This document shows positions 1 to 8,299 of a stretch of DNA of 64,000 nucleotides, one piece after another. Where the stretch lies: assembly GCA_950295325.1 (NCBI GenBank), contig OX485804.1, positions 804,001 through 868,000 of the forward strand, in the 5' to 3' direction. The number at the start of each line of letters is the position of its first letter. Within the stretch, counting starts at the first letter, position 1. The stretch comes from Polytrichum commune (Eukaryota; Streptophyta; Polytrichopsida; Polytrichales; Polytrichaceae). Under the pieces are notes generated by a model, which was not told where the DNA came from, made no database searches, and saw only the letters and a program-made list of their open reading frames with translations. The position numbers and the translations under genes are program-made.

Positions 1-97
1 CAATTTGCATCATTCCCTTTAGGTTCCTGTTACATATACAATGCATAAGCATTGTATATGTTGCCCAAGCATTAAACATGCATCTGGAAACACAGTA

Positions 98-1035
98 GTT
101 TGGGGAGACGACCCAAACTCATATTAAAATATAATAAATATTTGAATTGCAGCCTAAAATGAACTAAATGTTTGGGTCGTTCGACCCAAACATTGCAGCC
201 TCTTGTTTGGGTCGAGCGACCCAAACATTGGAGCCTCATTATGTTTGGGTCGCTCGACCCAAACATTATAGGGAGAAGAACTAAACCACATTGTAAAATA
301 TAAAAGAACTTCAAAAATTAAGTAAATGTTTGGGTCGTTCGACCCAAACATTGCAGACTGAAATGACTGGGTTGAGGTACCTAAATTTGCAGCCTAACAT
401 GTTTGGGTCGCTCGACCCAAACATTACAGGGAGAAGAACTAAAACATATTGTAAAATATAAAAGAACTTTGAAAATTAAGTGAATGTTTGGGTCGTTCGA
501 CCCAAACATTGCAGTCTGAAATGATTGGGTTGAGCTACCTAAATTTGCAACCTAACATGTTTCGGTCGGTCGACCCAAACATTACAGGGAGAAGAACTAA
601 AGCACATTGTAAAATAAAAAAGAAATTTAAAAATTAAGTAATTGTTTGGGTCGTTCGACCCAAACATTGCAGTCTGAAATGAATGGGTTGAGCTACCTAA
701 ATTTGCAGCCTAACATATTTGGGTCACTCGACCCAAACATTACAGGGAGAAGAACTAAACCACATTGTAAAATATAAAAGAACTTCGAAAATTAAGTAAT
801 TGTTTGGGTCGTTCGACCCAAACATTGCAGTCTGAAATGAATGTGTTGAGAGACCTAAATTTGCAGCCTCATCATGTTTGGGTCGCTCGACCCAAACATT
901 ACAGGGTGACCACCTAAACCACACTTTAAAATCTAAAAGATCTTTTAAAACGACTTTGAAAATTAAGTAAATGTTTGGGTCAATCCTCCAAATGTTAAAT
1001 GCACCTTGCAATACTTTGGGTCGATCGACCGAAAC
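98..1035. repeat. palindrome array in 158-bp tandem units
   Basis: An inverted repeat (arm GTTTGGGTCG, two variable bases, complementary arm) is perfect at 170-191, 205-226, 243-264, 328-349, 401-422, 486-507, 644-665, 802-823 and 876-897. Imperfect copies lie at 98-118, 559-580, 717-738, 973-994 and 1014-1035. From about 243 the copies alternate 85 and 73 bp apart, giving a 158-bp tandem unit of about four copies, each with a TT-centred and a CT-centred (or once mutated) palindrome. A third, decayed copy recurs at 365, 523, 681 and 839, also 158 bp apart; several of its differences are C-to-T. The array ends at a good 3' splice site (pyrimidine-rich tract, then GATTGCAG, just before 1063), so it is probably intronic or 5' UTR sequence of the gene that follows. 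Confidence 0.95.
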
Positions 1036-1062
1036 TCACAGTTTCGATTTCTTGGATTGCAG

Positions 1063-2388
1063 ATGGCCCCTAAAAAGAGACCAGGTGAAAGGTGGTTCAT
1101 GCTCGCGCCAGACCACCTTTGGCAGGAGTATGAAACTCCACAGGACGATTCTTACGTCCCAAAAGATGGCGTCGTTTTGGCATGGTCCGTTCAGGTGGTG
1201 AAGGCATCCATGTTCAAGCTGCTATTCGTGGTGAAGGTGGGGACCCACGAGCAGCACACCTGGGCAACGCTGACGGGATGGGAGGTTGCGTCCATCCAGT
1301 CTCTCGGGGACTACGTAGACGTGATACTGGAGAACTCCGCCGTGCAGAACGTCCACATGTTCATGCACCAGTTCTCCGAGCCCTTCGACCCCCTGTACGC
1401 CAAGGAGACTTGCGTCGACCCTGAAACCATAAAACCGGAGGCCATATTCATAGATGGTAGTGTAACGAACACGAAGGTTGCGAGCAGGTTCACGAAGTTA
1501 AAACAGGCTATCACGGTTCTCAACAAGGCGCTGCAAAGCAAACCCAAGACGCAGCAGCCTGTGAGGCGAAAGGCAACGACGGAAGAAGGCGCAGGGTCCT
1601 CAAGACCACAAACTGTGAGGAAACCGCGGGCGGTCCCTGCAGACTCGAGACGGACGAGCACTACAACAACGCCGGCTGACAGCGAGACGCCAACGCCATC
1701 AGGAAGCCGTCAGACGACCCCTTCCAAGAGGGGAAGAGAGTCATCGGGGATGACTGACGAGCCTGTTTCCCCGGAGCTCCGGATGCCGAAGCCTGGCCAA
1801 GAGGTGGATGCAGGCGAAATACAAAAAATAAACAACAACTTCGAGACAAAATGCCTGCACTGCTTCTTCATGGGCAGGGACTTCAAATTCGAGGTCAACA
1901 TTGCGCAGTGCCACCTTGCGCCACCAGAGAAGTGCGTCCGAGCCAAGGAGGACGCCTACGTCGACTGGATGGTTGCTCAAATCTTGGGCGGGCAGTTCAA
2001 GGACGACAGGCAGACAATTGTTGTCATGCCACAAGGGCTGAAAAGAATGCCGACGCCTGAGATGTGGCCGGCAATCTCTAAAGGAGACTTCTGGCTGATT
2101 GACGGGCATCACAGTGTGGAGGCCTCGAAAAAAATCCAGCTGATGACCGAGTGGGACGACCCGAACAACCAGAAGGAGAAGCTAAAAGTTTGGAAGGCTT
2201 TGGTGGTTTGGTCGGACAACGAGACGGTCCTCAGCGACATCTCCAGGTTCTTCAACATGGGGAACAAAAAGAGGGCCTATCAGGCATCGTGGATCAGAAA
2301 CATCATGGCCTCGAGGGAGGTGTGGGAGTTTTATGGAAGGCCTCCCAAGGAAAGGGAGAATGCTAAAGACAAAAACCCCAAATGGGAG
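1063..2388 (+). CDS. exon A: N-terminal and ParB/Srx-like domain
   Basis: Open frame of 442 codons, taken to start at the ATG directly after a consensus acceptor; an in-frame ATG at 1006 lies inside a decayed palindrome and is less likely. Residues 1-160 form a folded region I do not recognise. Residues about 160-235 are Ser/Thr/Pro/Arg rich with a basic patch (TPSKRGRESS), probably disordered and possibly a nuclear signal. Residues about 250-442 resemble the ParB N-terminal/Srx fold: a hydrophobic strand then FWLIDGHHSVEASKK (the D of DGHH is residue 347), matching the D-G-x-x-R-x-x-A box of ParB-like proteins, but with Ser where Arg is usual. No helix-turn-helix is evident to me. The exon ends GAG before GTGAGT, a strong donor in phase 0. 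The family assignment is from motif reading. A plant methylase-type domesticated protein is my inference. Confidence 0.72.
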
Positions 2389-2651
2389 GTGAGTATGTTT
2401 GGGTCGATCGACCCAAACTCCTACATTGTTTTGTTGTCATCGCCAGGTTGATAGTTTGGGTCGGTCGACCCAAACTCTGAAATTATTTTGATATTGTCCC
2501 CAGGTTCATAGTTTGGGTCGGTCGACCCAAACTCTGAAATTGTTAAGATGTTTTCGCCAGGTTCATAGTTTGGGTCGTTCGACCCAAACTGCTGTTGCAT
2601 TTGTTTTTCCATTATGTGTTGTCTAACATGTGCTAATGTCTTCCTGTGCAG
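2389..2651 (+). other. intron A-B made of four 57-bp palindrome units
   Basis: Phase-0 intron from GTGAGT to TTCCTGTGCAG. It contains four perfect palindromes at 2397-2418, 2454-2475, 2511-2532 and 2568-2589, exactly 57 bp apart. Each of the last three is preceded by a CAGGTTSATA motif, so the intron is essentially a 57-bp tandem repeat. Central dinucleotides are AT, GT, GT and TT. Reading through the intron in frame gives a stop at 2449-2451. Confidence 0.85.
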
Positions 2652-3983
2652 GACTTCAAATATCAAATGATCAATAAATTCTCCTCGATCGACAATGCTA
2701 GCCACAAGCAGAAAAAGTATAACGAGCTGAGAGGAGAAATCTATTTGATCACAGCGTCCGATTCCGTATGGGCAAGATGGAAGAGTGTTTTTGAAAAACA
2801 CGAGACGGGTGACCTCATGGACCCCGACACCGGCATGCTCTTCAACCAGACTGGGCGTTTCAAGCAAATGAAGCCTCTGGTGAGGGAGTTCTTCAGAGCG
2901 CTTCAAGGTCTCTCCGAGACAGAGATGGGAAAAGCGGCGTCCCACATCCTACACGTGGAGACGACGGCGAAGAGATGCTGGGTCCACCCTAAGATCGTCT
3001 TCACCAAACCCAAGATCTTCGTCCCTTCATGCTACACAATGAAGGAATGGACGGAGAACAGGAAGAAGAAGACGACCATCGTCCAGGAGCTGCACAAGCT
3101 TGTGCCAGAGAAGAAGCTCATCGTGGACGGAGAGGTCGACGAGGCGCACTGGAGGGCCTTCAAAGCCGAATATAACTTTACCAGTGCGTCCATGGCGGCA
3201 CTCATGAGGGAGGCGGGAGATGACTTCCTCAGATCCAAGCTCGTGAAGGGGGGGAGGAACCGGGCGCTTCCCGAACACTCAGTGCGGGCCTTCTCCAACT
3301 TCATAAAGGAGAAGAAGATCGTCAGTTTCGAAGGCGATGCGCAATTCAACATGGTCACTGTCGAACCTCTCAGGATCCAGGGTTGGCCGGGTTCTGAGTC
3401 AAGGAAGGCGATCAGGACTAGAGCCGGGGACCGCTTCCCCTTCGGAATGATAGACTTCAGGAACATCCCTGGAGCCTCATTCGAGGGGACTATGAGCACC
3501 CCTTTTTACGATCCTTTCTTGTCGAAGTTCGTGGACTACGCCAGCCCCAAACTCAGGGAGGTCGACGTCTGGCTCTGGATTGTCGAGGACAGAAGGGCAG
3601 AGCAGGTTTACGAGATCGTGCGCAAATTGCAGCCGGAGTATGCCGTCTCGAAATCTCACTACGTTGCTGCACCGGCGGAGGGGGCGTACAGCACGCTGAA
3701 AGACAAGAAGACGAAGATCGTCAACGTGCTGTGTTTGTACTTCGTGTACAAAGCTGAGCTGCTTAAGGTGCCAAACCATCCCATAGCCAGGATGGAAAAG
3801 CTCTTCCAAGTCCAAGAAGGGTTGGGTACCAGCAGGAGCTTATATGACGAGGCGAAGTACGCCAACTACCCCGCGGATGAGCTGCGCATGGAGTTCTACC
3901 TGCGGATGATGAGGACCCTCACGAAGAGAGGGGACTGCATCTTCAACGTTTTCGGGGGGTCCAAACCGATTTTTGCAGCCATG
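2652..3983 (+). CDS. exon B: helical region and degenerate DNA-methylase fold
   Basis: Open frame of 444 codons between an acceptor (TGTGCAG) and a donor (ATG, then GTAAGC), both phase 0. The first part, rich in Lys, Glu and Trp, continues the ParB-like exon. The last 140 residues look like a beta-class N4/N6 DNA methyltransferase in which the target-side motif comes first. REVDVWLWIVEDRR sits where motif IV (D/S-P-P-Y) is expected, but the catalytic tetrapeptide is absent. GDCIFNVFGGSKPIFAAM at the end matches motif I (usually D-P-F-G-G-S-G-T). The motif then continues across the intron into exon C. If the assignment is right, cofactor-pocket geometry remains and catalysis is probably lost. 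Domain order ParB then methylase is seen in bacterial and phage fusions. Confidence is high that this is coding and moderate for the family. Confidence 0.7.
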
Positions 3984-4159
3984 GTAAGCAGAAAACCCAG
4001 AAGTCCCTATACGTTCGGTTTGGGTCGAACGACCCAAACTAGGGGCATGCACAGTTTGGGTCGAGCGACCCAAACTAACTATTCTTATTTTGTTTTGGAA
4101 GTCATTTTCCATTATATGTTTATTTGGTGTTACTAATAGTATTGATTTTGATTGTGCAG
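3984..4159 (+). other. intron B-C with two palindromes
   Basis: Phase-0 intron from GTAAGC to GATTGTGCAG. Perfect palindromes lie at 4018-4039 (centre AA) and 4054-4075 (centre AG), 36 bp apart. The intron splits the methylase-like fold between its motif I and the following strand. Confidence 0.85.
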
Positions 4160-5638
4160 ATGTCTGGGTTGAACATCTACTCCTATGTGGAGGATGCCGA
4201 TGTTCAATTCTACAGGACCCAAAAGGCGCTGGCCAAGAGAATGGACATCCTCGACTGGATACCCGGATCCTACGTCGAAGAGATCGTCGAGGGGGGCGAG
4301 AATCCTTTGGATATTGCGAGGCGAATCAACCCGGGTGAATTCGCCATGCGGGCCCCCGTTCAATTGCCAGAGCCGCTCATCGGGTTGCATCCGGGCAATC
4401 CGTCTATGGGAGCAGGTGGCGAGGTTGGGGAGGAAGGAGAGGAAGACGAGGAGGAGGCGGAGGAGGAAGCAGAGAAAGTGGAGGGGGAGGTGGAGGAAGG
4501 GGCAACAGGATTCACTCAAGAATCCGAGGCCCCTCAGCGGAAGAAGGCCATGCGGCCTGCCACGCCGCAGAGCAGGCTGGTGCCCGCGTTGACGGTGGAC
4601 GACGCCAAGGATATGTACTCGAGGGACGCGACGGCCACCTTCAGGGAGCGTAGAAGGATGAAGGGGAAGAAGCTGTACGGGGACTATGCGGTGGAGGAGA
4701 CGATCGCAATAAGCTCCGAAGACGAGGACGACATGGAACTCGCCAAGAAGCTGAGGTCTGATCCTGCCTCCCCCAGAGCGTTCGCCGGGAATGTGAGGGT
4801 GAAACCGGAGGTCCTCACCGTGGAGGAGGCGAACGCAAAAATGCTCCGAGACGAGGAGCAGCGTGTGCGACTGCAGAGGGCTGCCGCCGAGGAACCCTCT
4901 GTCCGCAACGAAGTCGCGGAGTTGAGGGCTCTCCTGTTGGAGCAGGAGCGGCAAAGGGCGATGTCCCAAACTCCGTCCCAAGCGGACCTCATCACGCAAG
5001 TGATCCAGGGCATGCTGGCGCAGGGATTGGTGATGGCTCCCCCGAGTTCATTCCCTCACTTGCCCGCAGGCTTCCCTCCACAGGATATCCGCCCGCGGCC
5101 GGCGTTGGAGCATTCCTTCAGCTTCGCGGATTTGCTGCAGCCCCACGCCCGTCCTTACGCGCCTGTGCAGCAGGTGGATGATCCAAACCTTTGGCGCGTC
5201 CCCGGAGCGTCCAGCTCGTTGGCACCCCCCCCGCTCCGGCCTCCCATCCTCTTGCCCCCACACCACCAGCGGGACGACCCCCACATGTTTGGGTCGTCCG
5301 ACCCAAACAGTGCCGACGTTGCAGCGTCGCAGAGCGACCCTCGCCAAGCAGCAGGGTTTGGGTCGGCCGACCCAAACCCCGTCCCCCATCAGACCCCGGT
5401 CGACGAGCCTATGCTAGATGTTGAAGGCCCGCAAGGGCCTGGTGATACCTCTACTCCTAACCCAGTCGATGAACCAATGCATGATGCGCATGCGGAGGTT
5501 GGGTTGGGACAAAGGCCTGACAGTCAGCCTTTGCAGGAGCAGGTTGCGGCTGACGGCGTCGTCGGAGGCGGCGGTGACAGAGGTGGGGCAGCGCACGCGA
5601 TGCCGGCATCAACGTCGTCAAGGCACGACCAAGGCGAG
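4160..5638 (+). CDS. exon C: end of methylase fold, acidic/helical linker
   Basis: Open frame of 493 codons. The first 30 residues (SGLNIYSYVEDADVQFY, then a helix) fit the strand-acid-helix segment that follows motif I in methyltransferases, so the domain is completed here. Residues about 88-115 are almost pure Glu/Asp. ETIAISSEDEDD at about 180-191 resembles a SUMO-interacting motif. Residues about 220-280 are charged and probably coiled coil. The rest is Pro-rich and likely disordered. Two perfect palindromes are translated in frame as F-G-S-x-D-P-N at residues 377-383 and 400-406 (5287-5308 and 5356-5377). I end the exon at GAG before GTAATG (5638), which joins exon D in phase 0. Unspliced reading stops at 5650, giving a possible shorter product. 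Confidence 0.72.
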
Positions 5639-6140
5639 GTAATGCACTGACCCCACTCAGTTTGGGTCGGTCGACCCAAACTTCCTGGGTCTTTGACTTC
5701 TTGCCTTGGTCGTGTCCCCTAGCTAGGACGAACTTAGGCCCCCCCCGGCACTCGCGCCCTTCGTCACCCCCAGCGACCATTCGTTCGTCCACCTACCCCC
5801 GGCTTTGCAACGAAGTCTTCATCACGGCGGCCCGTCTCTTCAATTTTTTCTAGATGTAGAAGTAGGCTAGTTTGAACGCATCGTTCAACGCGGCTCCCCC
5901 AATCAAGATGTACATAGAGCATTGTATATAATATAATCACCATTTTTGACTCCTATATACTTGTATATTGTGTTTGAATGTATTTTGTATGCTCTTGTAT
6001 CCCTTGTATCCCTTGTTGCACCCCCTCCAAAATGAATCAAATGCTTTTGTGTTTGCACCGAGAACGCTCGTTTCCTTAATGCTTCGTTTGGACATAGCAT
6101 GACATAAGTCGCCCCCGTTTTCTCTCGCTCGTATCCGCAG
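5639..6140 (+). other. intron C-D with one palindrome
   Basis: Inferred phase-0 intron from GTAATG to GTATCCGCAG. One perfect palindrome (centre GT) lies at 5660-5681, soon after the donor. The remainder has no coding signal; an AT-rich stretch at about 5910-6010 is unremarkable. An in-frame TGA at 5648 would end the protein if the intron were retained. Confidence 0.65.
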
Positions 6141-6953
6141 GGCTCGGAGCATAGCGTAGCGGCTCCCCGACGCTCTTCCCCAAGGAGCGGAGAGGGCAGC
6201 GCGGCGGCGCCCCCGGTTTTACCCGCCCCGCCCCCGCTGCCGAAGAAACGATTCCTGGTGTTAGACCTGAACGGGGTCCTCGTCCAATGCGTTCATTGCC
6301 CTAGGACCCCCACGGTGCCCTTTTGCAAGCCCGAGGACGCTAATTACGACGGGCCGCCCACGTTCATAAAGAGCAAACTAGTTCACCTCCGCCCGTGGCT
6401 TCGGACCTTCCTCCAGATCGCCCAACAACGATGGTGGGTGGTCGTGTGGAGCTCCATGAAGGCCGAGAACACCAATGCCGTCGTGGAGTTCATCTTCAAG
6501 GGCATCGAGCCCCCCTGCATGGTCCTAGCACAAGAAGCCTGTAGAATATTGTACACACCTGACGGCAAAGTCGTCAAAAAACCAAACAACCCCGCTTCCC
6601 CCCAATATCTCAAGGTCTTGAAGCCCATTTTTTGGGACCAACGTCCGTCCTTGATAGGCGTCCCCTACGACGTCCGCCCCACCCGCGAGAACACGCTCAT
6701 GGTGGACGACAGCGCCGCAAAGAACATGTTGAACCCGACGGCCAACCTCATAGTTTGCCCTACATGGACGGTCGAGAAGGTCCGGGACCGATTTTTGTTA
6801 GACCTTAGTAAATACCTCCAGGCGCTCTGGGGTAGCGGGCTACCTGTAAACAATTTTGTTAGGAACAATCCGATAGGCGAGAGATACTTGGATCCACGAG
6901 ACCATTTGTACAGAGAGTTGTTCTCACACGCGAAATTCAACAAGCTCATTTGA
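6141..6953 (+). CDS. exon D: FCP1/SCP-like HAD phosphatase domain
   Basis: Open frame of 270 codons plus TGA, in phase with exon C. A Pro/Ala-rich lead of 35 residues is followed by a HAD-family domain of the CTD-phosphatase-like (NIF) type. FLVLDLNGVLV carries the nucleophile Asp at residue 42, with Asn at the usual acid/base Asp position, as I recall for a plant subgroup. VVVWSSM is motif II, and TLMVDDSAAKNML carries the metal-binding Asp pair at 189-190. The C-terminal LSKYLQALW..NNPIGER fits the end of this family, so the stop at 6953 looks natural. FCP1-like proteins remove phosphate from Ser/Thr, classically in RNA polymerase II tails; the substrate here is unknown. It may be the last domain of the ParB-like protein, or, if splicing differs, part of a separate product. 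Confidence 0.7.
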   Translation, partial: GSEHSVAAPRRSSPRSGEGSAAAPPVLPAPPPLPKKRFLVLDLNGVLVQCVHCPRTPTVPFCKPEDANYDGPPTFIKSKLVHLRPWLRTFLQIAQQRWWVVVWSSMKAENTNAVVEFIFKGIEPPCMVLAQEACRILYTPDGKVVKKPNNPASPQYLKVLKPIFWDQRPSLIGVPYDVRPTRENTLMVDDSAAKNMLNPTANLIVCPTWTVEKVRDRFLLDLSKYLQALWGSGLPVNNFVRNNPIGERYLDPRDHLYRELFSHAKFNKLI

Positions 6954-7089
6954 GGCACTATGTGTGTTTGTATGTGTGTGTGTGTGCCCGCCCACTTTGT
7001 GTAATATATGCTTCATATGTATCTTGATTTTCACGCGCTCTATCAAACCCTCCTCCCTTGGGTTTTGTTTGTTTTAATTTTGGCTCCAG
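6954..7089 (+). other. spacer or intron with (TG)n
   Basis: Between the phosphatase stop and exon E lies 136 bp with a short TG run at about 6960-6985 and a T-rich tract leading to GGCTCCAG at 7089. If exon E is spliced to exon D, the best phase-0 donor I see is CCT before GTAAAC at 6846, which would remove the last 35 residues of the phosphatase domain. No full palindrome is present. Confidence 0.45.
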
Positions 7090-7443
7090 CGTTTGGATCC
7101 CTCGATTGACATCGTGAGCGAGTCAAACTTGGGGAGCTTCTTCTACGAGACTGTTTACGACGCAGCGTCAACCATTGACTACTCCAAGGAGCCTATTGAC
7201 GCCGGCGTCGTCGATAGCCCCCCACCCAAGCAAATCTTCCGGCGATCTGCGTCCCCGTCGCCGCTCAAGGGCATAAATCGCAAATGCGTCCGGACGTCCC
7301 CCTCTCGACCCGGCGGCCATATTACACCTCAACGGCGGCTGCGGATGGACGCTCGGCCAACGAAGAGTGGAACCCTTCCTATTCCTTTGCGGGACGCCTT
7401 GCCCCTCCTCGCCAACTCCGACGGGAACGCCCCCGGTGACAAG
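7090..7443 (+). CDS. exon E: unknown, Ser/Pro/Arg rich
   Basis: A 118-codon open stretch bounded by an acceptor (GGCTCCAG) and a donor (AAG, then GTGAAC), both phase 0. The first Met in this frame is far inside, so it must be a downstream exon rather than a gene start. The protein begins acidic (LDPSIDIVSESNLGSFFYE) and becomes basic with SP/RP motifs, probably disordered. I recognise no domain. It most likely extends the ParB-like/phosphatase gene through alternative splicing. Codon use and GC content match the upstream exons and differ sharply from the AT-rich DNA that follows exon F. Confidence 0.5.
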
Positions 7444-7572
7444 GTGAACCCCCCCCCCCCAACATGGTTAACCGCGCATTACAATCATCCCGCACTTAAA
7501 AAATGAACGTGTGACACGTTTGGGTCTTCCTCCCTTAACTAACACGTGTGTTCTTGCATTCACGCGTTGCAG
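7444..7572 (+). other. intron E-F with a palindrome half-site
   Basis: Phase-0 intron from GTGAAC to ACGCGTTGCAG. A single arm of the palindrome, GTTTGGGTC, lies at 7518-7526; its partner arm is lost or absent. Confidence 0.6.
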
Positions 7573-7890
7573 GTTGCTCCCGCCCGTAAACCTATGCGGG
7601 ATGATCCGTCCGTCGAGTTGGAGCGTTTCTACTCCATGACCAGAAATGCAAGACAGTCCACTTCATCGTATTCGAATTCTTCGTCGTATAATTCGGGCGG
7701 CCGACGGAATCCAAAATGTGTTATTGTTGGCTGTCACCCCAAGAATGGCTATAGTCGCGGGGCGGAGATTTTCAGGAATGTTGAAGCAATGCGAGCAAAA
7801 GAAGCCGCAGCAAAAGAAAAAGAGGCAAAAGAAAAAAAAGCAAAAGAAAAAGAGGCAAAAGAAAAAGAGGCACTCTCCGAGGCTAGATAG
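7573..7890 (+). CDS. exon F: C-terminal exon with Lys/Glu helix
   Basis: 105 codons plus TAG, following a good acceptor in phase with exon E. The first half is Ser/Arg/Asn rich. The end (residues about 70-105) is built from repeated KEKEAKEK-type units encoded by a short purine repeat at about 7795-7875, which should form a long charged single helix. No known domain. It is the last exon I can place; the DNA beyond is AT-rich with decayed palindromes. Confidence 0.5.
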   Translation, partial: VAPARKPMRDDPSVELERFYSMTRNARQSTSSYSNSSSYNSGGRRNPKCVIVGCHPKNGYSRGAEIFRNVEAMRAKEAAAKEKEAKEKKAKEKEAKEKEALSEAR

Positions 7891-7930
7891 GCCATAGTAG
7901 GCGTAGGGTTTTGGGCCATAGGCAAGAACA

Positions 7931-8290
7931 TTTTGGGTCGCACTATCCAATGGATGTTTAGGTGTTAGCATGCTATGCATTTTACATGCCATACTTTGTA
8001 TGTTCTATTTGCAATAATATAAGTGTCATATGATTTCCCCTTCCATATGGTCTAAGGTTTGGATTGCCCTACCTAAACCATCACAAATATGAGTTTGGAA
8101 TATTTTGTATGCCATATTATATTGGTTAACATATTAACCCTTCAATAAGATCTATGGTTTGGATTGCCCTACCTAAACCATATTCGTACAAGCTCTAATA
8201 TTTTGTGTGCAATAATATGAATGTTTTAAGGTTTCCCCTTCAATTTGGTCTAAGGTTTGGGTTGCCCACCCTAAACCATCACAAATATGA
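7931..8290. repeat. decayed palindromes 3' of the gene
   Basis: A half-site TTTGGGTCG lies at 7932-7940. Three 22-bp relatives of the palindrome lie at 8057-8078, 8157-8178 and 8255-8276, about 100 bp apart, each with about four of the 20 arm positions changed, several of them C-to-T or G-to-A. The surrounding units (CCCTTCMATWTGGTCTAAGG before, ACCATCACAAATATGAG after) also repeat, so this is a decayed tandem array like the one 5' of the gene. Confidence 0.75.
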
Positions 8291-8299
8291 GTTATATAT

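Noticed and set aside
98-1035. CRISPR-like array (repeats at regular spacing)
   Set aside because: The intervals are themselves repeated rather than unique, the repeat is a full palindrome, no cas genes are present, and the context is a plant nuclear gene.
1006-1062. ATG at 1006 as start of the ParB-like protein
   Set aside because: It lies inside a decayed palindrome upstream of a good splice acceptor; the ATG at 1063 directly after GATTGCAG is a better start.
2421-2945. Minus-strand ORF rich in FGSTDPN repeats
   Set aside because: It is the stop-free palindromes read on the other strand; the + strand is the coding strand with splice signals.
4133-5389. Long minus-strand ORFs opposite exon C
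   Set aside because: Shadows of a GC-rich exon; leucine/arginine-rich products without domains, and the palindrome is open on both strands.
7546-7572. In-frame ATG at 7546 as start of a separate small gene
   Set aside because: It lies within an intron with good splice ends; the downstream frame is explained as exon F.
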